Shown one piece after another: positions 1 to 13,100 of a stretch of DNA of 64,000 nt (position 1 is its first letter; each line of letters begins with the position of its first letter). A program made the translations under genes and the position numbers. The notes beneath the pieces were generated by a model. It did not search any database and had not been told where the DNA came from. It saw only the letters and a list, made by a program, of their open reading frames with translations. The DNA is from Polytrichum commune. Lineage: Eukaryota; Streptophyta; Polytrichopsida; Polytrichales; Polytrichaceae. Location of the stretch: the NCBI GenBank assembly GCA_950295325.1, contig OX485806.1, positions 2,110,001-2,174,000 on the forward strand, in the 5' to 3' direction.

Positions 1-468
1 TAGAAGGTGACTATTTCCTCACCAACAGAGGAGGTGCATACATGTCCATGCTAGTGCACATTTAGCAACTGGATCTCTTGAGGAGTGGATATAGTAGATC
101 CTCGCACTCCCACAACAATTCATCATATAAATCTATGAATCTACATGTTAGAATAACTCATTCTAGGTGGAATTACATATTGGTGATGAACTTTTGCTTC
201 ATACTATAATTTTTGAAATTTGATCTGAAAACTTCATTACATGTGTCATTGCCTGGTGCATGGAAATGGGGAGTTTCTTGCACGACATTGCACAAACGTG
301 AATGCTAATTCTCTTTCGGCAAATTTGCTACTAATAACAACAATTGGAGCAACTCACTGCATGGTATCAATCTCTTGGAACATAAGGTTAAGTTGTGTGC
401 ACAGATGCACTGAAATGAACTTCAAAGGCTTATTTGTAGTGTTGTAACCTGGTTCATATGTTTTGCAG
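1..468. other. Left edge, no assigned gene
   Basis: Only short overlapping frames are present. This may hold introns or upstream exons of the gene whose last exon starts at 469. No repeat or RNA gene recognised. Confidence 0.3.
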
Positions 469-597
469 ATTTCTTGTGTAGTGGAATCAGTGCTATCAGG
501 AAAGAAGAGAAGTTTTATCACCACAGAGATGGAGGTTGGCCACAATACACCTGCAAAAAAGTTGTGCTTCACTGAATTAAGTATATCTCCCTCTTAG
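469..597 (+). CDS. Probable terminal exon of an unidentified + strand gene
   Basis: Right after a good 3' splice site (TATGTTTTGCAG, ending at 468) a phase-0 reading frame of 42 codons runs to TAG at 595-597. It reads ISCVVESVLSGKKRSF and then TTEMEVGHNTPAKKLCF and looks like ordinary protein, lysine-rich and without low complexity. I do not recognise the family. The rest of the gene would lie left of the window or in short exons within 1-460 that I could not place. It could be chance, since only one exon and one splice site support it. Confidence 0.35.
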   Translation: MSCVVESVLSGKKRSFITTEMEVGHNTPAKKLCFTELSISPS

Positions 598-2400
598 TGT
601 AGGTAATGTAGTTGCACACCTCACCAACCACCTTCATCCGCAAATACTAAAAATTATTGCCGTAAGGTGTGTACATGTGTATAGAGCCTGCTGAAGTTCT
701 GATTCGGCTGGAACAATATCTCGCCTTATTATCTTGGGGCCTACTGAGATTGTTGTTCAGACAGGCATAATTTTTTTTTCAGGTTTGGGATAATCTGATT
801 AGTTGCAGGAACCAACTTATGTAAGCTTGGGATATCTCCTAAAGGAAGATGTCACAGCAAGTCCACCGTAGGAGCGGAATCATCCTCTCCTAATCTGGTG
901 TACCTATTTCATTCTTTTAAATAAATGTAGAGTTTATTGACTTCAATTTGCTGCTAATTCCATGTCATTGGAATCTGGATTCCTTGTTTCTCAGAAATTC
1001 TAAAATTCTATCTTATAAGGCCACCTTATCATGCCTAACTTAATGTTTGAGCTCCACCTCCAGACTGCAGTTCGGTGATGGAAAAATGATCACATGAGGA
1101 TGAATGAAGAGACTGGTGATCTCGTCATCCATCCATCCACCTTTCCTTGCTTTCGTCCTTCCTTCCTACCTTCCTTCCTTCCATTCATCCAGCCAGCCGC
1201 CAAGAAGGTCAGTCCCTCTTTCTCCTCCTTTCTGATTCCATCTTCCTTCTTCCCGAATCCCTTGCAACACCAAGATCGCGCAGAAGAAACCTATAAACCG
1301 CTTAATCTGCGTTTGAGAGGGATGAAATTAGCTCAGGAATGCGCAAAATTGTCCTTGAGGAGAATGTCGCACCGCAGCTGTATTTGGAATTGGTGGCAAC
1401 CTGCTGGTGTGGTGATGAGCTCCGATTATCATATGACACGAAGTGTCAGTACGTGGAGGTGCCGATGCAGCTTCTAAAGGGTAAAGAAATATTTGTCGAA
1501 GGAGAAAACTATTGCACGATGTGGTGGTGGTGACTGTATCTCGCGGGGCAATTTACCTTCAATCCTCCTCTGCTGCTGCCGTGATGCCGGCAACAGTATA
1601 TGTGGTGTCGTCTTCTCCAAAGGCACTCCGAGGGTCTCCGTTGCCTCCGGGTGTCCCTCCTCATATCCATCTAATAATCCACCAGTCTTATTTAATTTAT
1701 TTTAATCATACTGCAAGCTTGACCACATTGTCCGTGATCTCCATTGTTCTTGAGTGTCATTTCTTCTTCCGATCAGTTTGATGGATGCTCAGCAAGATTA
1801 GAGACTTTTGATGTTGGCCTTAAAAGGGGCGGGTATGATGGCATACTGTTCTACTGTTGAATGTGACCAATTGTTAGCATGATGTTTTGAAGTGAGAAAG
1901 ACTATTGAAGTGATTTTGGCCATCCTTAAACTGATCATCTTCGCACCATTGTTTATTTGAATCATTTTCTTCTTCCGAGCAGTTTGATAAATCTTCCGCA
2001 CCATTGTGCATTTGGGTTTAGTTCCTTCTTCCGAGCAGTTTGATCAATCTTCAGCAAGATTAGCGACTTGTGATGTTGACCTTATAAGGGATAGGCATGA
2101 TGGCCTACTGTTCTACTGTTTGTTGTGACCAATTGTTACTATGATGTTTTGAAGTGAATAAATTTTTGGCCATCCTTAACTCATCATCTCACCCACCATT
2201 GCTCATTTGGGTCTAATTTCTTCTTCCCAGCAGTTTGATCAACTTCCAGTAAGATTTGTGATGTTGTGACCTTGAAACGGGGAGGCATAACGGCCTAATG
2301 TTCTGTATGTTGTTTGTGATCAATGATTACCATGATATTTTTACGTGAAGATTTATTTGGCTTTCCTTAACTGATCATCTGATCCGCACCGAGGAAAGGA
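598..2400 (+). promoter_or_regulatory. Spacer and 5' region of the C2CD3-like gene, pyrimidine-rich tract
   Basis: After the stop at 597 there is AT-rich sequence, then a strongly pyrimidine-rich tract at about 1128-1260 (repeated TCCATCC/TTCCTTCC), typical of plant promoters and 5' leaders. A frame at 1339-1480 ends at a possible donor (AAAGG/GTAAAG near 1482) and might be an upstream exon, but I could not link it in phase to the next one. From 1770 on the sequence is made of tandem repeats (separate entry). No TATA box can be assigned with confidence. Confidence 0.3.
1770..2395. repeat. Diverged tandem repeat, about 3 copies, upstream of the C2CD3-like exon
   Basis: The segment with CAGTTTGAT, CAGCAAGATTA, GATGTT-GACCTT, GGCATGATGGCC, TGTTCTACTGTT, GTGACCAATTGTTA, TGATGTTTTGAAGTGA and GGCCATCCTTAACTGATCATC occurs from about 1770, 2035 and 2230, the copies being roughly 190-260 bp. 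The tail of the last copy (CTTTCCTTAACTGATCATC) runs directly into the exon at about 2393-2410. Confidence 0.6.
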
Positions 2401-2409
2401 GAGTTGTAC

Positions 2410-5400
2410 ATGCAGATCGAGGGCCTCCAGTGGCAGACCAGCATGTCTGCACCGCAGCCCACCGGCTGCAGCTTGCTCATCTCTTGGTGGGGGCAACCCA
2501 GTTACAATACGTTGCTGCTGCCATTCTCCATTCCACCTACCTCTTCCTCTCCTTTCATCCCTGTCACTGCTGCATTCGCTCTGCATTGCAGCGCGAAACA
2601 CTTCGAAAGGTACACACAACAAACTTCTCTCTCTCTCTCTCCACGTCATTGGTCAAATGCTTGAAATTGGGTCAACCATTTTGTTTGTTTGTTCGATTAT
2701 GTAAACACCCTTCTGGTGGGTTCTAACGGTTTTTGTGAAATGTCTATGCGTGTGCACCGGGTAACTTTTTTGAGTTTTTTTTGAATCAAGAAAACCTTTG
2801 TTGAAGTTGCACGTAAAAATTCACCTCCTCCGTAACTCGATTGCTTGAAATGTTTCGTACAGGTATCTTCAAGATATGGGGTTTCTTGAACTCACTTTAC
2901 TGAAGGGAAAGATGATTCCCGACATAAAAGACATCGGAAACAAAATACTCGGCAAACTGTCCATCAGCGTCTCAACGCTCGCGGAAGACCACCCAATTCA
3001 CGGCTGTTATCCCATCTTCGCCAACGGGCAACGCCTCATGGGGTCAATGACACTCGGGATCACAGTTACATTTAATTCTTCTCAATTAGCCGAGAATGAG
3101 AATCCAGATCCCCCAAAATCCACTCACCCTTTCTCCGCATGGATTACAAAGCCCAAGTCCGATTGCTTCCAAAAGCAGACCAAAACGCGCATTGTATCAT
3201 CCTTTGAGCGCAATGAGGAGCTCGCATCCGCTGACCCAACTCTCCCTCTCTACCCTCCCACTCCTCCTTCGGGCCCTGTAAGACCACCCAGTGTAAAATG
3301 TACCGACCGGAAGAAGGATGGTAACCCTTTTGCAAAATCGCCTCTTAAACGAAGACCTGGGATGCAGGGCACACTTGAGAAAGAGACTCCTGGCCAACAA
3401 CGCTCTCGACCATCATTACTTACTGGCCCGCATAACATAGCAAGGCACTCCAAGTCCCCAGGCTTGATATCATCGACACGGGATTTGGCCACTTGGAAAA
3501 AAGAATTTGTCAAAAAACTTTCCTCCACCAAGCATCAGCAGCATGCCCACTTCGGCAGCAAGGTGGTTCAGCCGCATTCCAAATTGGCCGACCCGGTTGC
3601 TCTGACTGGGAAACAGTATTCTGTTAAAGATGCACCTGTGCCATCATTTGGGGAGTGTGCCAAGGATGTTGAGGATGTGATGAACCTCTTACAGGAAGAG
3701 CCAGATCTTCACAAAGCTATGGAACCTGGTGTTTTGGAGGGTTTAAACCCGAAGCTCCGAAATGAAGATTCTAACTTCAGTTCTCTTCAACCACAGGCCG
3801 TTGTTGATGAATCGGCACAAAAGTGTTGCAGCAGGACGCAATTGGGAAGCAATATTGCAAGGGAGAAGGGTGACAAAGATCTCTCGAACTTTCCAGCAAG
3901 CACTTTGGAATTTCAACCTCCTGTGAAGCCAAAAGCAGATCTGTGTTTTGATCCTGGAGGGGGGGAGCGTGGTGATCACTCCAAGCTACAGGAATTCAAA
4001 ATCTCTAACTCAGACCTAGATGCAGACCAAGTGTGTCACAATGGTTTCCAGTTCTGGAAAGGACAACTGGAGGCATTGGATCAAACTGGAGGCCCGAAAG
4101 TTGGTAATGTGTTGGTAACCCAGAACCCTACTGGCAGGAGGATGCTCGGTAGCTCGAGCTCAACAAATCATCATAATCATCAGCACTCTGTGATGAACAA
4201 CATAAGTGAGCTCATCAAGCGGGCGGAAGCTTTTCGGGACGCTCTAAAGAAGTCAGATTTTTACAACATGAGCTCAATCACTTCCACCACCAACAACACC
4301 CCGTCAGCTCAGAGTACTAGTCCCGAACTGCCGTCCAGCCGTGAGGATGATACAGGTGCCAATCTTCTGGACAATGTCCTTGCAGTTGCGAAGGTTGGCG
4401 GTGCCAAAAGACCAAAATCTGCTCAGGTATGCATACAGATTTCCACGAACTTGATGATCTCGGCATGCCGTGTTTCTCAATAGCCTACTAAAAATTTCAA
4501 TCCATGGTCTCATGTATGTCGTCTTCCTAAAATTTTACCATGTGGTTTTCAGTCTCGGTTGACCATGTGAAAGCCTTGGGGGTCTAGATTCATACTTTTG
4601 TGTGTAGAGTACCAACTTATTTCTCGTTCGTCATGGGTTAAGGCCTTTTATTCCTCAGGGTTATGGGACCTCGGCAGATTCTCCACATGTCATCCTTCAC
4701 GGTGGAAATTACCACAAAACAGGGCAACTTATGCATTCTGCTACAAAGATACAAATTGTTTGCTTCTATGATTCCATTTGTCTTGCATACAGGGTTAGAA
4801 TATCGAAGAATGAAGCAAAATTGGCGCAGTCTAGTACCTCTTCTCCTGTACACACTAACCGAGAGGAGAAACCTGGTGTTTCATATAGTAAAGTCATCAT
4901 TAGATAGATCATGAAGACTCTGGACCTAATTGAAATCTGTGTTGAGGATCGATCGACACTTACAGGAATTCGTTGATGATACTGTCGACCTCGACGGAGA
5001 GGTCAAGGCCAGTGATGTCGCAGAAGCAGCTCTGATTGAAGCACTCTTTGTGAATGACTCTAGGAACCACACCAATAGGCCAGCCGATCATGGCACCTCG
5101 GGTGCAATGATACTGCACCCATCTGGAAGCGAGACCCTGAGCTTTGGAATGTTAGGTCAAAATGCATTCATCGACTGTGATTATAATCAAGACAGAGGCG
5201 ATCAGCAGGTGTATGTCAGGACTTCTCTTGGAGCCAGTAGTCACGACTACTCTAAACTCGATGAGTTTCTTAATTCTTGGCACGATGGCCCGGCTATCAA
5301 TGGACATCAACACCTTCAACTACCTGAGAACCAGTTGATCTGCCCTAATTGGGTAAACAACACTTTGGGCCAACTTTTCATGTTACGGGTAGCCATTGGA

Positions 5401-8222
5401 AAGCTGGTGTTGTGTGGGCCAACAGTTCGAGACCTAGCTGACACAGATCACGCCTCCAAAAAGCTCCACATGACCAATCAAGTTGTGCCTTCCTGCACTT
5501 GTTCACTCAAAGTGTCATTTCCAGCACTTGTGCAACCGCACGCAGCCTCCGAGCAACAAATCTCCATCTCTCCTATTGACTTCGGCACACGGGAGGCAGT
5601 TTTTGACCACCAGTCCCAGCTGTGCTGGAGCTTACCCCCTGGTCACACTTTGCAAGTGTGGGGACGCCAGTTTTTGCGGGTTTCCGTTTTGTTTACGTGG
5701 CACAGGTTGCATAAGTTGGAATGTGCAGGCACAATTTTATTAGATAAGGTTGTGAGTGCCATGCCTAATGCATACCGGACCAGCTTAGCCCTGTCAGTTG
5801 TTACCTCCCATAACTCATCGCATCGGAGGAGTAGTCCTTACCGTCAACAACAACATTTAAAGCCGTGTGAGAAGCAGAAACCTGATAATCATGGGGCACT
5901 GCTGTCGAAACGAAACTGTGCAGGTGGTTTAAAGAGTTTGGCTTTGATTTATGAGGACTCAGCTGTGGCAAGAGTTGATGTAATGTTGCAACTGACTCAT
6001 GACCATCAAACATCATCTGCAAAGATGCAGGTAAAGGCTTGCCCTTCCAGAATAACATGTTCAGGATGGAGCCAATTAAAACACAGCTGAGGTTTTGTTT
6101 TAAAATAAAGACAATCTTCTGACAGTTTATCATAAAATGATAAACCATGAATGGTGCAGCTGACAAAATAGTATGGATCATTTTGTGCTAATGAATAAAA
6201 CTCAGAAACGTTTCCCTTTTCCTCACTTGATTAGCCCTTTACATTGTAAAAGCCTACCTGGCAAAAGAGAGCAAGCCCAGCAGGGAAACAGAAAACAAGC
6301 TCTGAAGAGCTTTACTTAATGAGCATAAAAAATCGTCTATTGTTAAGTTATATGGAACATGTGGTTTTTATGGCAGATTTTCTAATGCCGTGTCTGAATG
6401 GCTCACTGTATTCAAAATTTGGTGTGAGGATGCGGACCTTGGTGATTAGGTGCAGCCAGTTTATTTCAATAGGGTTCCAGTGAGAACGTTATGAAAAGGC
6501 AGTGACGATTCGAAGAGATATGAAATGGGACGATGTGAGTGTTTTTAATGAGCTGAGATGTTTAATTTTGCAATGTGATGACATTCAGCTTCTAAAGGAT
6601 GCAGGTCCCAATCACAGAACCATTTCAAATGACTGCTGGATGTGCCGGTCCCCTGGTATGTCTCATGCTAAAATAAATTGTTGGCACTGTCTCTTCTACA
6701 TTTTGATGCCTAGATGAATTCTAAAATCTGGCACCAATCTATAAGTTTCGGCAAAAGGTCCCAAAATCAAGAGTTTTACAGCCACATTGAATTGAAGACA
6801 CTACTCATCACTACCCTCAAAGACATCATTGACATGTAAATTTCCATCAGCGCACAAGTTTTTACTTTCAGTATTGTGCCAGGTAATGGCACTCCTTGCA
6901 AACAGTACACTAGATGTATCAAATTTACTGGTTTTCGTGCAGGACTTGTGGTTGCATGTTACCCTGCACGATATTGACAACTGCTTCCAGAAGGCATTGG
7001 GCAGTAAAGAACAAGATGTTTGTTTACATTTAGTCGTAAAATCAAGTCCTCAGTACTTGTGCCATGTTCCTTTCCCCATGCCCATGGGATCACGAGGCAT
7101 TAATTCTGTTAACTGCTCGAATGCGGTTCTTCGAGTACCTCTGCAACAGCTGGAGAAGGCAGTTGTTTTCATTGAGGTAACTACTCCTCCTTCAACTACT
7201 TAAATTATTAGGAAACGAAGTTGCACTTCCATCAATCAATCAGGGATAGTGGGGAAGGCATTTTTATGGTAGCTTTATCTTATCAATCAACACAATTATT
7301 ATATTTGAGGCATACATTATCAACCTATGTTTGTCAGCCGTCATTCTCTTAAGAAAATTACTGATATGATGATTTGTATATAGCATAATGGCATTCAGCT
7401 CTTCAGTATGTTGTGTTCACCTCAAGAACCCAAGCTTTAAAGAGGAATCCACACATGAAACAAAACTGTAAGGTTAAACTTAGGCCCTCAAGCTTTAGTG
7501 TAAAGTGCCCCTTAATCATTGTACCCTTGTTTGTCAATTAGTAATTGCAAAATAAAAAATGTGAACTTGCAAAAATGTGGAGCCACAAGATGAAATCTTG
7601 GAATTCAAAACTTTTGATCTAAGAGCAACAAATCAAATGCAATGTCGTGTTGTCTCTGTTTGTTTTATATAACATTGTTTGTTTTCAATTCACTTCCAAA
7701 CTTGTGATAAAGTTCTTGAATTTTTGAGATGAGCTTATGAGATGCTTTCATCCATATAAATTAACATTTTGTCACTCCAGTGACAAACTAGTCTCACTTC
7801 TACGGTATGTTGTTGTCTCTGGCTATTAGGTGTGGCGTGATGGTGAAATTTCAAGAGGACTTGGGGCGCTCTTGGGCTTAATAAAAGTCCCACTTCGCGT
7901 ACCAAGCTTCCGCTTCATTGCTGACGACTTGCAACGGCTGTATAGCAAACCCTGGGGCCAAGTTGTTGCTGATGGTAGATTTGTGGCAAGGGATCCTCTC
8001 AAATGCATTGTGTTGGGGACAGTGCATGTAACGGCAACTCTTGGACCGTACTTTCAAATGCGTCGGCTTTTGCACGCGAACCGGGCTGCCATGATAATTC
8101 AAAGCCATGTGCGGAACTACTTGAAAAGACAACAGTGTGACAAATCACTCACAATTACCAGGTACTGGGATACAGGAAAGGATAAAAACGAGAGCAAAAG
8201 GCCCAAAGTGGAGATAACTTGA
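2410..8222 (+). CDS. C2CD3-like multi-C2-domain centriolar protein
   Basis: Proposed exons, all GT..AG and phase-consistent: 2410-2609, 2863-4426, 4966-6030, 6605-6655, 6943-7176, 7830-8222 (TGA). About 1168 residues if translation starts at ATG 2410; an upstream exon joining near 2393 is possible. The N-terminal C2 unit (about residues 20-150) shows SWWGQ, then KHFERYLQDMGFLELTLL across the first junction, then KILGKLSISVSTL. This order fits my recollection of the N-terminal C2 domain of animal C2CD3 (RWWGE, YLxDM.VLVLEV, GELQVSL). A second C2-like unit lies in exon 3 (LFMLRVAIGKL, then LQVWGRQFLRVSVLF). A third spans exons 5-6 (DLWLHVTLHDID to LLGLIKVPLRV). An IQ-like motif (RAAMIIQSHVRNYLKR, about residues 1124-1141) sits near the C-terminus. 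Known role in animals: centriole elongation and distal appendages. A plant copy fits formation of flagellate sperm. The 17-codon exon 4 is the least certain. Confidence 0.72.
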
Positions 8223-9290
8223 TGATTTGGCCTGAATCCTCCTAACAACTGGAAAGTAATTTTATGTCTACTGTTGAAGATGAAACCTGTTGAATACTAG
8301 TGAAAGGTAAAAAGGTATAGAGTGGTCGCTCAGAATTACATGAAACACTGTAGTTTGATTCTAAGTCTCATTTGTAACATTGCCACAGCTTGTGGCCTAT
8401 TCAATCATAAATTGGGGGACCAGCTCCCACCTCATGGCGTGTACTAACTTATCAATTGATTGCCATGGTATAGAAACTAAGCATTAGTCCCAGGTATTGT
8501 AGATAGCTGACCTGTAGGTGTAAAGTGTGGGAGAAATAGACAGAGAAATGGCTCTATAGGGAGCACATGGTGGAACCAAACAACCCAAGAAGGGCATAAC
8601 GTCTAAGCATGAGAGACTAGTAGGCCTACATTAGATGCCGTTATATTTTGAAATATATTCTAAAATAGCTTGGAGTTAGAGAGGAAGAAGAGGAGGTTTA
8701 CACCCCACATAGGATTAGCATTTGCAGGATTTCTTTGCAACTAAGTGCATATTCTGCCAACTTTAGGTCTTTAGTCCATGCAATTATACCATAGACAAGG
8801 AGGCCTTGCCAAATAGCTCGTTGAAGGAAACATCATTCTATCAAGCCGGATAATCCAGAGAGTGTCTCTGTTGAGAAGAAGCGATATCCTACAGAGTTTT
8901 GGATAGCAAGATGAACTTGGTAATTTGAAGAAGAGAATTCCTGGCACTTACTTTCAAAGGTGCAATGATAAACGTGCTTCAAATTTATATATCATAAATG
9001 CCACCTGTTTGCAACCAAAATTTGTTGAAACAAATTCAAAAAATCCATACCACTCTAACTACACCGTTTATGGTATTCAGTGTCACGTACACTATTTGTG
9101 AAGGGCCTAAACTAGATGCCCAGAGGTCTCAAAGTGTCACGCCCGCTAATCGCCAATGTAACTTCTTTAAGTGGAAAAATATCTACATTATGACAGTTAG
9201 AGTAGAACATTGGGATAAGTTAGATGATAGTCTTCTGTTTTAGTATGTAAGGGGAAGAACCAACCCAACCCATCCAATCCTACTATTAAG
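8223..9290. other. 3' flank of the C2CD3-like gene, no gene seen
   Basis: AT-rich sequence with several AATAAA-like stretches that could serve for polyadenylation. At 9055-9085 there is a short motif (CTACACCGTTTATGGTATT.AGTGTCAC) that recurs near 16030 and, inverted, near 16215. It looks like a fragment of a dispersed repeat. No long frame with protein character. Confidence 0.4.
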
Positions 9291-10190
9291 ATGGCTCATT
9301 CACACCACTGGATGGAGAAGGAAAAGGAAATACTGCAAGAGCCGGAGTTTTCAATGGACCACTACAAGTCAATGTCGTTGCTCACCTATCCATATACCCC
9401 AATATTCTCATAGTAGAATTATAAGTACTCCTCATCGCCGCAGAACACACCAAAACACTCCCAACGGATACATTCATATTCACCGACAACCTCAACAATG
9501 TATATCTCTTCCTCAACCACATAAGAAACCCTACCTCCCAATATAGCCTCCTAGATAAGCTCCTCATAACCTGAATAATGAATACTCTAAAAACGTCCCA
9601 CCATAATATCAACATCTGCAAAGTCAGAGCCCACACAAATATCGTTGGAAACAATGAGGTTAATAAATTGGCCAAACGAGGAGAGAACAACCTACATTGT
9701 AGAAACCCCTTCCCACCTCATTGGCCATTAGACACCGTATTGGCCATTTATCCCCCCAACATCCACGCAACATGACCTCAAAAACTACATAGAAAAGAGT
9801 ATGTAAGCGCACTCATTTCCAATACCAAAAATACAATACCCTATATAGACAATGGCTCTCCAACACAAACATACACATAGAATGGTCAAATTTGTCTTGA
9901 GATACCCCTTGGATTACCGATGCACAAATAACACAAACCCTCAAATCAAGATATGGAAGATACTTAGGGAAATACTGAAAATAAACACATCCTCAAACGA
10001 GACATATCTCTGGCATGTAGCCTATGCACATCCCACCAAAATGACACATGCCTCCACCTGCTATCATGTTGCATTAATAAACATATAAACAATCTAAGGA
10101 CAAACTGACACAATAAAGTAGTACACGTATTAGCGAACACACTACTAGCCAACCCCACAACCCATTGCTTTACCCTAATATAACCATGGG
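9290..10190 (+). pseudogene. Decayed non-LTR retrotransposon (LINE) RNase H region
   Basis: On the + strand, broken frames give an RNase H-like order: LIAAEHTKTLPTDTFIFTDN (about 9430-9490, with the DN of the RNase H active-site strand), YSLLDKLLIT, then KVRAHTNIVGNNEVNKLAKR (about 9618-9680), which matches the 'KVRAHxGIxGNxxADxLAK' end of LINE-encoded RNase H domains. Downstream frames (LRYPLDYRCTNN, NETYLWHVAYAHPTK) could be the LINE C-terminal tail. Stops and frame changes interrupt it, and no reverse transcriptase was found to the left, so this is a 5'-truncated dead copy. An isolated domesticated RNase H is unlikely given the stops. Confidence 0.65.
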
Positions 10191-13100
10191 ATGTCCCAAC
10201 CTAGTGCAAGGAGACTCATATTAAGTCTTAATGTGCATTAAGTTAGGCCATTCCATGGTTATATTCTTAAGGCCCACATGAACGAATACACATTGTTTAA
10301 TAATGCTATGAGGATTCTTAGAACCCAGTAAATTGAAGTCTTCTATAGTAAACTTTCAACCAAATTGGTATCAGTCTACTCTCATTAGAAGAAAAAAATT
10401 GCATGGCACAAAAATCCAATTAATTCAATCACAATAGAGGGCTAGGTATAGATGCCAACCTCATCAAGCTAGGCCCCACCACCATTACCAAGGCAAAGGG
10501 GGTCTAGTTAAAACATGACCCCCATATGATTATGATTTATTCATCTCAAGTGGGTCCCTCTACACTATACTCTAAACTCCGTAATATTACTCTTGTGGCA
10601 ACCAAAGTGTATGTGATATTAAGGAATTTTGTAGTGTTCATATGGATGCATGATAAATGAGAATTAGTGTAACATGCGATATTATGGAATAAAACAAAGT
10701 CAACATTGCAATAATGACAATAACTACAATTATGACAACGTTATGCATGTGAGCATGTGGTTTGAATTCTTTTATGGTTTATTTTAATGTCAATCCTGTG
10801 ATATATGGGAGGAAACATGACAACAAGGAGTGAGATTTAAACTAAGAACATCTATTCCCTAGGGTTCCAGGATATAAGGGAAGGAGTGACATTAAGAGGT
10901 TTATATTATGAAGGTAGAGTGTAATTTCAGGATCAAATTTCCAAAATATGAAATATATATGCTATAATAAAATTGCATGCATTTTCGCCTTATGTAACAG
11001 TGGGAGGGGCCTAGCTCAAAGAGGTGGGCATTTAGCCCTACCCACAATAGAGGTAGATTTTTTATATTATTAAACAATTACAAGTGTACAATCAAAACCT
11101 TTGCAAACATTGGACCTCAAAACATATTCCAAGTTGCCTTAAATGCAATTTGATAAATCTCCAAGTCTAGAAATGATTCATAGTAAAATGTCTCACATGA
11201 AAATGGTCAGCATATTGATAGATGTCACAGCTTATGCAAGTATCATTATTCTAAACAAAAATTCTATACACAACACTAGGATGTATGGAGCCAATGGATT
11301 GTGCAAAGAAATTAACAAACCTCGAATGCAATTTACACTAATCTACACTAATCAAACTTAAGAGCCTTGCTTACCAATTTTGATTCATTTGAAACATCTC
11401 ATATGTTTATAGAAAGATCCTTAATTTTTTTAATATAAACCTCCCAAAATCTTGGTTACTTGTTCTCGCCCATAATCTTTATTTTTGCTTCCTCATTTGA
11501 TCTAAGATGCATTATTCTCTTATATTGTATGCTCGTAACATTTTTAGAGTTATATATACAGATGCCTCTTAACAAAGACTACAAGACTTTCATGAATTTA
11601 AATGAAATTGTACACTTTGTTGCATTGAAGAATACTAAATGTAATTAAATATGGTTTTATATATATTTCAAAGAGTGTGCCTTTGGGGATGGCACACTCT
11701 TTTTCTCGGGTCCAAGTGGCATTGTAGTGTTTCATTTGTCTGAAAAAACCAAAAAACCAAAAAGATTTAATCCACAACATTCTTAAGATTAAAGAGACCA
11801 CTATTCACTTTCATTTTTTATCCTAATAGGCTAGTACAACCTCTCTCACATGTGAATAAAAAGACATGAAGTCATCATAAGCATTAGAAGCAATTCCCAA
11901 TCAACTACTTGAAAGGGGAGAGTTGTCAATCTAGGCAAGGATTTTGTTCACAACACTTATCATGGGAGGTGCAATATATACATGCCCCTCCCAAGTCAAG
12001 TTTGTTGAAACCATATGTTCATGTTTGAGTGGGCATGTCCCTACCTAAATCCAACTTCCACATCATCTTCTTAAAGGCTTTGCATGATGAAGTGTGACAT
12101 ATTTCTATGCCTTACTTCTAACTTGACGTGTACAATGCAATTCATTTCAATCCGAGGTCTTTGAGCTTGAACTAAGGATCAAATCTACCTAAAATGACAA
12201 TTGATACGATATACAATGTCTCTATGTGGTTTCACCCCCCCCCCCCCTGGCGGGTAGATGTCACAAAACTTTAGGCCCCATGTAATATAGGATAACTTAC
12301 CTAGTAAGCAACCATGATGCCGGTCACACTCGAAGAGAAATGAATGACATATCCACCAACGTATTTAATAACCTGATACTACCACAAGAATCCCCCCTCC
12401 CCAAACATTGAAGGCACCTACTATGTACGTTGAGCACGTCATCTACATGGCGCAAACATCATCCATGTGTGGAAGTTTATCCACCCCACTACAGAGCCCG
12501 CCAGTAGGATGAGCATGATGGCCACAAACACAAACTGGAAGTACACCTATAAAAATATACATGTTGGCCAAATTCACAACCACAAGCACGCATGGTGGCT
12601 TATAGTTCCACATGTTAATAATCATCCCATCTTTGTTGGGATTGTTGTCCGGTTCCACCATGTGCAATGTACATCCTAGAGATTTAGCTACCTTCTCTCT
12701 ATTTTAGGGCTTTATGACCTTATTTAACTTTTTTTTTGGCAATACAATCATTTGTAATGTGAAAGAAGAGAGGGCTGAAACCATGGGTTGTTAAGGGAAT
12801 CTTCTATAGATCTAAGCATTGATATTCAATGTTATTGAAGTCCCCCAAAAAACTCAAGGAAATTTGAGCTTGGGGTCAAATAGAGAAATGAAATTGGGCC
12901 CTTAAATTTTGAGATTTGAGTCAATGCACCCATCTTAGAATAGGTAGACATCATCCTCCTCAATATGGGCAAGGTTACAACATCATCCTCCATTAGGTTG
13001 AGGTGATGTCACACTCTTGTTTATCAAAGCCTAAAAGATGGTCTGTGATTTAGGTTGCACAATTTCTTAAAGTGCCTTAGTTACTATTTGAATAAGTTCA

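Noticed and set aside
1339-1533. Possible upstream exon of the C2CD3-like gene
   Set aside because: It has protein-like sequence and a donor, but its phase could not be matched to the next exon and no C2CD3 feature is visible.
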